Source: Pseudoflavonifractor sp. Marseille-P3106 (GTDB taxonomy: Bacteria > Bacillota > Clostridia > Oscillospirales > Oscillospiraceae). From it: a stretch of DNA of 64,000 bases. The notes below the pieces were generated by a model, which did not search any database, was not told where the DNA came from, and saw only the letters and a list, made by a program, of their open reading frames with translations. The translations under genes and the position numbers were made by a program. Shown here piece after piece: positions 36,975-45,647 of the stretch. Position 1 is the stretch's first letter. Every line of letters begins with the position of its first letter. The stretch lies in assembly GCA_900169975.1 (NCBI GenBank), contig LT827122.1, positions 124,001-188,000 on the forward strand. The letters are read 5' to 3'.

Positions 36975-37844
36975 TTACAGCTCGCTTTGGTGATAGCTCC
37001 GGAAGCCCTCGCCCAGCACCTCATGGGCGGCGCAGACGATCATAAAGGCGTTGGGGTCCACCTGTCGCACCGTCTCCTTGATGACCACGATCTCCCGCTG
37101 CTTGAAAGCGCAGAGGATCACTTTTTTGCTGGCTCCGGAATAGCCGCCCTCCCCGGGAAGATAGGTCACGCTCCGGTCCAGGTCATGGATAATGACCTTG
37201 GTGATCTCCTCGGGGTGATTGCTGATGATATAGGCCACCTTGGCGTTGTCCAGGCCGTAGAGCACCCCGTCCATCACCAGTGTGGAGATGTAGAGGGCCA
37301 CCAGGCCGTAGAGGGCGCTGTTGAGGCTCCGGAACGCCAGGGCCACCGCCACAATGACCACCAGGTCGATGCCCATGAGCAGCTTGCCCATGGGGAGCCA
37401 CGCCAGCTTCAGTTTCAGCAGCCGCGCCACCAGATCGGTGCCGCCGGTGGTGGCTCCCTGGAGGAAGATGATCCCCAGCCCAAGGCCCAGCACCGCGCCG
37501 CCGAAGATGCAGGCCAGCAGCGGCTCCATGGCCGGAAACGTGTAAAGGGCCGCCAGGCCGTCGATCATCAGAGAGGACAGAGCCATGGCCACCAGAGAGG
37601 AGACCAGCAGATGCCCGCCCAGAAGCTTCCACCCCAGCAGGAAGAGCGGGATGTTGAAGAGGATGACCAGAGTGCCCACCGGGGCCCAGGGCAGGGAGGC
37701 GTTGACGATCTGGGCCAGACCGGTGATGCCTCCGAAGGCAATGCCGTTGGGCACGAAGCACCAGTCGAAGGCCACGGCGTACAGGAGTGATCCCAGGACG
37801 ATCAGGCAGTAATTTTGGATCAGTTTCCCCACAGAACGCTTCAT
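36975..37844 (-). CDS. YitT family membrane protein
   Basis: 289 aa. Five to six membrane helices in the first 200 residues with the family signature PNGIAFGGITGLAQIVN and FLQGATTGGTDLVARLL, followed by a cytosolic ferredoxin-fold DUF2179 domain (KKVILCAFKQREIVVIKETV). Function of the family is unknown; transport or sensing is suspected. ATG at 37844 follows the topoisomerase stop after 1 nt with GGAGGAG, so expression is likely coupled to the topoisomerase gene. Confidence 0.9.
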   Translation of the reverse strand: MKRSVGKLIQNYCLIVLGSLLYAVAFDWCFVPNGIAFGGITGLAQIVNASLPWAPVGTLVILFNIPLFLLGWKLLGGHLLVSSLVAMALSSLMIDGLAALYTFPAMEPLLACIFGGAVLGLGLGIIFLQGATTGGTDLVARLLKLKLAWLPMGKLLMGIDLVVIVAVALAFRSLNSALYGLVALYISTLVMDGVLYGLDNAKVAYIISNHPEEITKVIIHDLDRSVTYLPGEGGYSGASKKVILCAFKQREIVVIKETVRQVDPNAFMIVCAAHEVLGEGFRSYHQSEL

Positions 37845-37845
37845 C

Positions 37846-40095
37846 TTACTCCTCCAGCAAAGAAAGCTGCCGCTCTCCCCGGTCATTCTCCCGCAGGAGC
37901 ATACCCGCCACGGGGAGAGACCGGGCCCGATAGCGGGCCGGGTCCTGGATGGCGGTGTCGGCCAGGGGCCGGGCCGCCTCCAGACGGTATTTGGGTTTGA
38001 GAGTCATCACGTTGACCCCCTGGGTGGACCGGGTGGTCTTGGGCGAGAGGACGGCGGTGTGGAAAATGAGGCACCGTCCCTCGGAGGAGGTGAGCGCCAT
38101 CTCCAGATCCTCCTTCAGGTGGTAGGCCGCCGCAAGGGGGGACTTGTCCGAATAGGCTCCCGTGAGCTTCTTCCGCCTGGTCTGGGTCCGGTAGGCCGCC
38201 AGCTCCACCCGGGCGACCTTACCGTTTTGAAAGAAGAACAGCAGGTGGCCGGAATAGTCGGCGGTGACGCAGGCCCACACCGCGCTCTCCCCGGGATCCA
38301 TCCCCAGTTTGGTGGGCAGGTAGTCGCCCAGCACGCTGGCCTTGGCGTCGTCGAAGTCGCTCAGCCGGGTCTTATAGCACTGCTGGCGGTCGGTAAAGAC
38401 CAGCAGCTCGTCCCGATTGCCGGCATCCCAGCGGAGGGAGGGCCCGTCCCCCTCCTTGTACTTCTGCTCGGAGCTCATCCGCAGAGAGGCGGGGGTGATC
38501 TTCTTCAAGTATCCCTCCCGGGAGAGGAATACATGCACGGGATAGTCGGCGATCTCCTCTTCCGGTTCAGGCTCGGCGGCCATCTGGTGCTCATAGAGGA
38601 TCCCGGTGCGCCGGGGCGCGGGGTACTTTTTCATCACCTCTTTGAGTTCAGCGGCGATGATGTTCTTCACCCGCTCGGGGTGGTCCAGAATATCCTGGAG
38701 ATCGGCGATCTCCCGCTCCAGCTCAGCGGTCTCGGCCACCCGCTTGAGGATATACTCCTTGTTGATGTTGCGCAGGCGGATATCCGCCACATAGTCGGCC
38801 TGGATCTGGTCGATGCCGAAGCCGATCATCAGGTTGGGGACCACCTCGGCATCGGCCTCGGTGTCCCGGATGATGCGGATGGCCCGGTCGATGTCCAGCA
38901 GGATCTTTTTCAGGCCCTTGAGCAGATGGAGCTTGTCCTGCTTTTTCTTCTGCGCAAAGTAGGTCCGGCGGCGGACCCCGTCGGAGCGCCACGCCGTCCA
39001 CTCGTCCAAAATCTCCCGCACCCCCATCACCCGGGGCATCCCCGCAATGAGGATGTTGAAGTTGCAGGCAAAGGAGTCCTGGAGAGGCGTGGATTTGAAG
39101 AGCCGGGCCATGAGCTTGTCCGGGTCGGCCCCCCGCTTGAGGTCGATGGTGAGCTTGAGGCCGTTCAGGTCGGTCTCGTCCCGCATGTCGGCGATCTCTT
39201 TGACCCGGCCGGCCTTGACCAGCTCGGTCACCTTGTCCATGATGGCCTCGACGGTGGTGGTGTATGGGATCTCATAGATCTCCACCACGTTCTCCTCCTT
39301 CACGTAGCGCCACCGGGCACGCACCTGGAAGGAGCCCCGGCCGGTCTCGTAGATGGAGGCCATGGCCGCGCCGTCGTAGAGGAGCTGGCCCCCGGTGGGG
39401 AAATCCGGGGCCTTCAGAAGGGAGAGAAGATCACAGCCGGGGTCCTTCAGGAAGGCGATCGTGGCCTGACAGACCTCGTGGAGGTTGAAGCCGCAGAGGT
39501 TGGAGGCCATGCCCACGGCGATGCCCTGATTGGCGCTGACCAGCACGTTGGGGAAGGTGGTGGGCAGGAGGGAAGGCTCCAGCATGGAGCCGTCGTAGTT
39601 GGGCACAAAATCCACCGTGTCCTGGTCGATGTCCCGGAAGAGCTCGGCGCAGATGGGGTCCAGCCGGGCCTCGGTGTACCGTGAGGCCGCCCAGGCCATA
39701 TCCCGGGAGTAGACCTTGCCGAAGTTGCCCTTGGAGTCCACCAGGGGGTGGAGCAGGGCCCCGTAGCCCCGGGAGAGGCGGACCATGGTGTCATAGATGG
39801 CCTGGTCGCCGTGGGGATTGAGCTTCATGGTCTGGCCCACGATGTTGGCGGACTTGGTCCGGGCTCCCCCCAGCAGCTTCATGGTGTACATGGTGTAGAG
39901 GAGCTTGCGGTGGGAGGGCTTAAAGCCGTCGATCTCGGGGATGGCCCGGGAGATGATCACGCTCATGGCGTAGGGCATGTAGTTGATCTCCAGGGTCTGG
40001 GTGATGGGCTGCTCCAGCACCTCGGGGCGCAGGCCCATCACATTGGGGTCGGCGCCCCGGTTGATCCCCTTTTCGGGGGCTTTTTTCTTAGCCAT
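37846..40095 (-). CDS. parC: Topoisomerase IV subunit A (ParC type)
   Basis: 749 aa type IIA topoisomerase breakage-reunion subunit. Catalytic Tyr140 is in AASRYTEARL, the winged-helix region has NPHGDQAIYDTMVRL, and the C-terminal beta-pinwheel is short and lacks the QRRGGKG GyrA box, so decatenation (ParC) rather than gyrase is inferred. In the quinolone-determining region the Ser83 equivalent is Gln98, while the Asp87 equivalent is retained as Asp102. The partner subunit B gene lies upstream on the same strand, separated by secreted-protein genes. ATG at 40095. Confidence 0.9.
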   Translation of the reverse strand: MAKKKAPEKGINRGADPNVMGLRPEVLEQPITQTLEINYMPYAMSVIISRAIPEIDGFKPSHRKLLYTMYTMKLLGGARTKSANIVGQTMKLNPHGDQAIYDTMVRLSRGYGALLHPLVDSKGNFGKVYSRDMAWAASRYTEARLDPICAELFRDIDQDTVDFVPNYDGSMLEPSLLPTTFPNVLVSANQGIAVGMASNLCGFNLHEVCQATIAFLKDPGCDLLSLLKAPDFPTGGQLLYDGAAMASIYETGRGSFQVRARWRYVKEENVVEIYEIPYTTTVEAIMDKVTELVKAGRVKEIADMRDETDLNGLKLTIDLKRGADPDKLMARLFKSTPLQDSFACNFNILIAGMPRVMGVREILDEWTAWRSDGVRRRTYFAQKKKQDKLHLLKGLKKILLDIDRAIRIIRDTEADAEVVPNLMIGFGIDQIQADYVADIRLRNINKEYILKRVAETAELEREIADLQDILDHPERVKNIIAAELKEVMKKYPAPRRTGILYEHQMAAEPEPEEEIADYPVHVFLSREGYLKKITPASLRMSSEQKYKEGDGPSLRWDAGNRDELLVFTDRQQCYKTRLSDFDDAKASVLGDYLPTKLGMDPGESAVWACVTADYSGHLLFFFQNGKVARVELAAYRTQTRRKKLTGAYSDKSPLAAAYHLKEDLEMALTSSEGRCLIFHTAVLSPKTTRSTQGVNVMTLKPKYRLEAARPLADTAIQDPARYRARSLPVAGMLLRENDRGERQLSLLEE

Positions 40096-40149
40096 CGGTA
40101 TCAGTCCTTGTCCTTTGGATGATTGGTGGGGCCGTTCATTCCGGCGAAA

Positions 40150-41736
40150 TCAGTCGGGCAGGCCGATGACGCCGGCGGTAAATAAGGCGTCGTCAAAAAT
40201 AGGGGCCACGGCGGGGTCGGCCTTCATCTCGCCGTAGAGCTGGCCCCGGGGCGTGGCCCAAATATCCGCGGCACTCAGGCCGGCCCATTTGCAGTACCCG
40301 GCCAGGTAGGCGCCCTGGGCCTCATCCCAGGAGCCATAGGTCTCACAGACCTTTTGCGCGGCGGGCTCCACCAGGGCCAACGCCTCGGGATAGGTCACAT
40401 AGCCCGCCAGGTAGCCCCACTGGGCCAGACTGGACACGCGGAACCAGTCCCAAGCATCCGATCCCGTGGCCAGAGCCGCCGTCGTGGTCATCAGGGCTTC
40501 CCGGTCCTGGATCCCCCAACCACCCCATAGTAAGTCCCGGCTAATTGTTTGGGCAGGAATGCGGGCCATGCTGCGTCCATCGTCCACTGGGGCAAGATAA
40601 CGATGACTTCGGATCATCGTGCCAAACAGAGTGGGGTCATCTCTGTTCACCTTGGTCAAAATCGCCCCCATGGGAAGCGCCCATGCTTCCAAATTGGAAG
40701 GCTGAACCACCGTCTTATTCTCGGTGACGAGCACACGGTGATGGGGGCCATCCCACTCCACCATTTGACCAAAAAATTCCGCAATATACCGAACAGGGAC
40801 AAACGTTGTTCCAGCTTCAGCAAAAGGCGCAACATCCATTTGGAAAGAGACGCCGTTTCGAGTAGCTTCGGTTTGACTCAGGGTCATGACGATTTCATCC
40901 CCACCCCTCATAAGGTGGACTTGATTGGTTTCCTGGACCCATTTCACCTCTGCGCCAAGCGCCTCAGAAATTGCTCGGATGGGGACCAGCGTCCGACCGT
41001 TTTGGGCCCGCCCCGGCAGATGAGACGGTCTTCCGAATTCATCTCTGCCCGGGATGATCTCTTCACCATCCAAATAAACATAGATCTTCGCCCGCTCCGC
41101 CGAAAGTGCTTGGGACAGTCGTTCATATTCCGCAGGGTCAACAGGCTGCAATGCACCATAGGCCAAAAATTGATTCAAGGAGTTCAAGCCGTTTATCCGC
41201 ATCGTCTCTTCGATCACATCTGCAAAAGAACTTAAATCTTTGTTCGGTTGCAGGTAAAAATTAATTTGGTACATTGACCGGACGTGCCACAGGGACAATT
41301 TTGCGGCGTTTGGGCCACCTGCCTTTTTGTCATCTTTTACCGATGAACTGAACGGCTCATATGTAGCCCAACGGTCTGGATAGCCGGCATTTTTATGCCA
41401 CATAAGCTCGAGGAGCGCCAATTCAAACTCCGCAGCCTGGTCATGGCCTTTATAGCCTTGAAGGCTTCCGCTTCCGAGGGCGCTTAATTGGGTAAGCATC
41501 GTCCACAGCGGATCCCCCTTCTGGGGCTTTTTCCCTCCAGCTTCAGCATCTGCCCGGAGTTGGGTCACATAGTTCCAGAATTTCGATTCGTAGGCATAGC
41601 TGCCCGGGAACACAATATACTCCTCCTCGCGCACCCAGCTGGGCGGCGTGGGGGTGACGCTCTCCGCCGCAAAGGCGGGAACGCAAAGGGAAAAGACCAG
41701 AGTCAGCACCAAAAACAAACTTGTCCGCTTTTTCAT
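40150..41736 (-). CDS. Secreted stalk-domain protein with C-terminal DUF1266, copy 1
   Basis: 528 aa. Signal peptide 1-24 (MKKRTSLFLVLTLVFSLCVP), an N-terminal helical region, a copper-amine-oxidase-N-like stalk domain (about 230-350: IIPGRDEFGRPSHLPGRAQN, then TLVPIRAISEALGAEVKWVQ and TFVPVRYIAEFFGQMVEWDG) and a DUF1266 helical domain at the C-terminus. Function unknown; the stalk domain is a surface module. The 3' 243 bp are 99 percent identical to copy 2 next door, whereas the middle of the gene (about 40540-41480) is clearly lower in GC than all neighbours. ATG at 41736 has AAGGA eight nt upstream. Confidence 0.8.
   Translation of the reverse strand: MKKRTSLFLVLTLVFSLCVPAFAAESVTPTPPSWVREEEYIVFPGSYAYESKFWNYVTQLRADAEAGGKKPQKGDPLWTMLTQLSALGSGSLQGYKGHDQAAEFELALLELMWHKNAGYPDRWATYEPFSSSVKDDKKAGGPNAAKLSLWHVRSMYQINFYLQPNKDLSSFADVIEETMRINGLNSLNQFLAYGALQPVDPAEYERLSQALSAERAKIYVYLDGEEIIPGRDEFGRPSHLPGRAQNGRTLVPIRAISEALGAEVKWVQETNQVHLMRGGDEIVMTLSQTEATRNGVSFQMDVAPFAEAGTTFVPVRYIAEFFGQMVEWDGPHHRVLVTENKTVVQPSNLEAWALPMGAILTKVNRDDPTLFGTMIRSHRYLAPVDDGRSMARIPAQTISRDLLWGGWGIQDREALMTTTAALATGSDAWDWFRVSSLAQWGYLAGYVTYPEALALVEPAAQKVCETYGSWDEAQGAYLAGYCKWAGLSAADIWATPRGQLYGEMKADPAVAPIFDDALFTAGVIGLPD
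40186..40428 (-). repeat. 243-bp near-identical repeat, copy A
   Basis: Matches 41827-42069 at 241 of 243 bases. It encodes most of the DUF1266 domain of the first tandem paralogue. Confidence 0.95.
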
Positions 41737-41781
41737 TCTGACCATCCTTTCGTCCGTGTGGTTAGAAGGCCCGGGGCAGTC

Positions 41782-43340
41782 TTACTCGGCCATCTCCGGC
41801 AGCCCCATCACGCTGGTCTGGAAGAGGGCGTCGTCAAAAATAGGGGCCACAGCGGGGTCGGCCTTCATCTCGCCGTAGAGCTGGCCCCGGGGCGTGGCCC
41901 AAATATCCGCGGCACTCAGGCCGGCCCATTTGCAGTACCCGGCCAGGTAGGCGCCCTGGGCCTCATCCCAGGAGCCGTAGGTCTCACAGACCTTTTGCGC
42001 GGCGGGCTCCACCAGGGCCAACGCCTCGGGATAGGTCACATAGCCCGCCAGGTAGCCCCACTGGGCCAGGTGGCTCGCCCGGAACCAGTCCCAGGCATCC
42101 GCGCCCACGGCCAGGGTCTCCGCCGTGGTGATCAGGGCCTCCCGGTCCTCGATGCCCCAGCCCTCCCGCAGGATCTTGCGGCCGAAGTCCGGGCCGGTGG
42201 TCTCGTGGCGGTTGGTGACCTCGCCCCCCACGGGGCCGGCGCCAAAGCGGGCCTTGCCGCCGAAGAGGGTCACTTCATGGGGGTTGCTCTCGTAGTTGAG
42301 GACGGCCCCCATGGCCAGGGCCCAGGCTTCCAGGTTGGAATCGCCCGCCGCCGACTTGTCCTCGGTGATGACCACGTGCTGCTGGGCCCCGTTCCACTCC
42401 ACCTTCTGGCCAAAGAACTCGGCGATATAGCGGATGGGGATGTAGGTGCGGTTGTTCTCGGCGTAGGGGGCCACGTCCATCTGGAAATGCTCCCCGTTGC
42501 GGAGGGCTTCGGTGCTGTCCAGGGTCATGACAAAGGTATCCCCCGCCCGCCGGATGGTGATCCGCCGGGCGGCGGCGTCATAGTCCACCGTGGCCCCCAT
42601 CAGCTCGGCCAGGCGGCGCACGGGCACCATGGTGCGCTGATTGCGCACCTGGGGAACGGTGGTGTCCAGGTAGTCTGCGCTCACCCGCACCGCCTTGGGG
42701 TGGACGACCTCCCCGTCCAGGGTAACAAAAAGGAGCGCTTTGGCGGCCGCCAGGTTCCCGGCAGACACGCCGTTGGCCGCGCCCCAATCCAGCACCTGGG
42801 CCATGGTGAACCGGGGATCAGGGAGCAGATACTCCACCGCCCCCACAAAACGGCCCAGGCCCCGGCCCTCCAGGCCGTCGGTCAGGTCCTGGTCCCAGAG
42901 CCCGGCCCGGGCGTTCCAGAGGTAGGCCAGAGCGCGGGGGGACGCCTGGCCGGACGCGCCATAGGCGGCACTTTCAAAGTCGGCCCCGATTTTCGCCGTT
43001 TGCCCTTTGGCGGCGCGTTGAGGGCATATTTCACCTTCAAAAGGCCTACCTCGAAGTCCACACTGGCCCCGCCCATCCGTTTCAGCTCCCGCAGGCGGTT
43101 GAAGAGCACCGTGTCCGTGCCGGACTGGGGCTCCGGATTCCCCGCCCCGGCGTGCTCCCGGAGGGAGAGAATTTTGTCCCAGGTTGCCGTCTCATAGGCC
43201 GCGCCGTCCGCGAAGACGGCGTACTCCTCCGCCGGACACCAAGAGGGCGGCGCGGGAACCACCGGTTCCACAGCCCGGGCGGGCGGGCAGAAGGTCAGAG
43301 CCAATGCCAGGACCAAGGGGAATAAAATGGTCTTTCTCAC
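41782..43340 (-). pseudogene. Secreted stalk-domain/DUF1266 protein, copy 2, frameshifted
   Basis: Two frames together give a protein of about 520 aa colinear with copy 1. The first (GTG 43340, GAGGAGG upstream) has a signal peptide and AVEPVVPAPPSWCPAEEYAV, and stays family-like to VKYALN near 43010; it then runs out of frame to a stop at 42882. The second frame continues from about 43020 with AKGQTAKIGADFESAAYGAS and carries the stalk domain (TMVPVRRLAELMGATVDYDA, TYIPIRYIAEFFGQKVEWNG) and DUF1266 to the stop at 41782. One single-base indel near 43000-43020 explains everything. It could be a real mutation or a sequencing error. Confidence 0.8.
41827..42069 (-). repeat. 243-bp near-identical repeat, copy B
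   Basis: Second copy of the repeat at 40186-40428; only two substitutions differ. Sequence outside these limits drops to roughly 80 percent and then lower. Confidence 0.95.
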
Positions 43341-43414
43341 AAGGCTGTCCTCCTCGTACTCAAGCAAAATTTAGAAAACCGGAAAACTGACATGCGGAGC
43401 GCGTCAGGAAACGG

Positions 43415-43455
43415 AAAAATCAGCGCTGCCGGCCCGCCCGTCCGGGCGGGCCGGC
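43415..43455 (-). terminator. Strong GC hairpin after the secreted 699-aa protein gene
   Basis: Perfect 12-bp GC stem (43428-43439, 43444-43455) with GTCC loop. On the minus strand a T5 run follows eight bases later, so termination is likely but the spacing is not ideal. Confidence 0.6.
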
Positions 43456-43485
43456 GGCACACACGGCGCGGAGAACACGCTCAGC

Positions 43486-45585
43486 TCACAGCTCCACGAT
43501 CTCAGCGCCTGCCGGAGGGGCGGAGCGGGGAAGATCGGTAGTGGCCTTGCGGGCGGCGGTGCCGCTCACGGTGAGCTGAAACTGGTTTTTCCAGTGGAGT
43601 TCCGCCGTCTCGGTGGCATGATCGGCGGTGCCTGACGCCTGGGCCGCCATCCGGAAATCCAGGAGATTCATCAACCAGGTCATGGCAGCGGTCTCCGCGG
43701 CGCTGCCGCCGCTCCAGCTGTCGTCGCTCAGTCCGGCGGCAATGGCGTCCATGTCGGGGCGGAAGACCGCCTGCGTGGAAAAGCGCCCGGTCTCACTCAC
43801 GGAAACGGAGAGGCCGAACTCCTTGAAGGGGGCTCCAAAGCTCCCTCCCGTCATCTCACCTATCAGGCTGTCCAGCGCCTTGGCGTCCAGGCTCCAGGTC
43901 AGGGTGCCGTTCCGGTCGGTAAAACGCTCCGGCCCAAAGAGAAGGGCCATGGCCGCCCGGCCCTCGTCAAAGTTTTGGTAGGCGTATTCGGCGCCCAGAC
44001 AGCCGCTCTCGCTTTCAGACAGGAGCGCGTTGTAGAGGAGCTCCGTGCCCCAGCTCTCAGTATTCACGGTGAGGGCGGACAGGCCCGTCCCTCCGCCCAG
44101 ATCCCAGGCAAACCAGGTGTTCTCGCTCACCGTCTCGTCAAAGGCCGCCAGAATGGGGGCGTTGGCGTACAGCTTTCCGCTCTCCAGGTCAAATAGGACC
44201 TGGACCTTGCAGCCGGTGAGCAGGGTCTTGAGGTTCTGTGCCGTGAACTTGGGCATCTCGGAAGCCAGCTGGTCCATGGTCTGCCGGCTGAGCAGATTCA
44301 AAAGGTCGGCCGCGCTGATGGACAGCGTCAGATCCAGCTGATTGTCCCGGAGCAGGGTATCGGCGCGGAGGGTGGCGGTGCAGGTCTTGTTCCCGTCCAG
44401 GGAATTGAAGGCAGTCAGGGCCAGTTCACAGGTCTCGGTGGTGCGGTAGCTCTGCCCGTCCTGGGGCATGGCGGCGGTGAACAGCCGCCCCATCAGGGTG
44501 TTGAGGTCGGCCAGTTCCCCGTCCAGCTGGGTCCGAAGGGCCGTCCGGTCCAGCAGGACGACCTGATTGCTGCCGGCGTTCCACACCACGTCCCAGCCCT
44601 GGGCGGCGGCGGTGCTCCGGACAGGGAGACGGTCCCCGGTCTCCGCCGTGCCCAGGATCGCGCCCAGCGCATCGGCCGAGGCATAGGTCACGCCGTTTTC
44701 CGCGGTGAGCGCCACATCCTCCCGGGCCTGTCCGTTGACCACCAGGACCGGCTGGTCGGGCCGCCGGGAGGGGTAGCCGGGCTCCTCGTTCTGCCAGCCG
44801 GCGGAATCCACATACATGGCGTCGACAAACTCCTCCTGAGAGAGGAGGAAGTTGTCGATGAGATACTCCTCCTTTGGGTACCACTCGCCGTAGACATCGG
44901 CGTAGTAGGCGTCGGCGTCAAAGGCGGCGTATCCGGCGGGGTCTGCGGCAGCAAGGCTCTTGGCCTGGGCGATCAGGCCGGATACGCTCTCGCGGCCCTG
45001 AACGTACCGGGCCTGCACATAGGTGGTCATCTCCTGAACGGTGGCAAGGCCGTAATCCTCCATGGCGGCCTCCATGGGATCCCGGTAGCCCTGGGAGGAC
45101 AGCCAGGCCTTTACGTCGTAACGCTCCAGCTCGCCGGGATGGGCGGAGCGGTAGTCGGCCACCAGCTTGGCGTCGTAGGCCGGATCAGCCAGGCTTCGCA
45201 CATACTCCTCCCACATGGCGTCCCGGAAGCCCTCTTCCGTCACGCCGAAATTCTCCATGTACTCCTCCCGGGTCCACCACCCCCACTCCTGGGAAAACCA
45301 GGCGTCTGGATCAAAGGCGGCATACTCCTCGGGGTGGGCGGAGCGGTAGTCCGCGGTGAACTGGCGCAGGAAGGCGGTATAATCGTCCTCCTCTTCCACC
45401 GAGACGCCCCAGCCTGCGTCCGCGGGCGGGAGGGGCGGCGTCTCTTCTGCCAGTGCGTACTTTTCATTGAGCGTACGGATCTCCTCCGGAGTCGGGGATG
45501 CCTCTGCGGCAAAGGCAGGGGCGGCCAGGGAGCATCCCAGCGCCAGTGCGGCGAGGGAGGCGGGGAGCCATCGGTTGCGTTTCAT
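43486..45585 (-). CDS. Large secreted protein of unknown function with a stalk-like region
   Basis: 699 aa. Signal peptide 1-27 (MKRNRWLPASLAALALGCSL...). Residues about 30-260 contain repeated units around YRSAHPEEYAAFDPDAWFSQ, YRSAHPGELERYDVKAWLSS and AAADPAGYAAFDADAYYADV, so three copies of an acidic aromatic module. Around 265-320 a copper-amine-oxidase-N-like segment follows (VLVVNGQAREDVALTAENGV), and the remainder is a beta-rich domain without recognised motifs. No catalytic residues can be named. ATG at 45585 has AAGGAGG. It shares the stalk theme with the two downstream paralogues, suggesting a local cluster of surface proteins. Confidence 0.75.
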   Translation of the reverse strand: MKRNRWLPASLAALALGCSLAAPAFAAEASPTPEEIRTLNEKYALAEETPPLPPADAGWGVSVEEEDDYTAFLRQFTADYRSAHPEEYAAFDPDAWFSQEWGWWTREEYMENFGVTEEGFRDAMWEEYVRSLADPAYDAKLVADYRSAHPGELERYDVKAWLSSQGYRDPMEAAMEDYGLATVQEMTTYVQARYVQGRESVSGLIAQAKSLAAADPAGYAAFDADAYYADVYGEWYPKEEYLIDNFLLSQEEFVDAMYVDSAGWQNEEPGYPSRRPDQPVLVVNGQAREDVALTAENGVTYASADALGAILGTAETGDRLPVRSTAAAQGWDVVWNAGSNQVVLLDRTALRTQLDGELADLNTLMGRLFTAAMPQDGQSYRTTETCELALTAFNSLDGNKTCTATLRADTLLRDNQLDLTLSISAADLLNLLSRQTMDQLASEMPKFTAQNLKTLLTGCKVQVLFDLESGKLYANAPILAAFDETVSENTWFAWDLGGGTGLSALTVNTESWGTELLYNALLSESESGCLGAEYAYQNFDEGRAAMALLFGPERFTDRNGTLTWSLDAKALDSLIGEMTGGSFGAPFKEFGLSVSVSETGRFSTQAVFRPDMDAIAAGLSDDSWSGGSAAETAAMTWLMNLLDFRMAAQASGTADHATETAELHWKNQFQLTVSGTAARKATTDLPRSAPPAGAEIVEL

Positions 45586-45647
45586 ACGGGGTACCTCCTT
45601 TTGATTGACAGGTTTGCGCCCCCCCCGGCAGTCCGCCGGGCAGGCCG

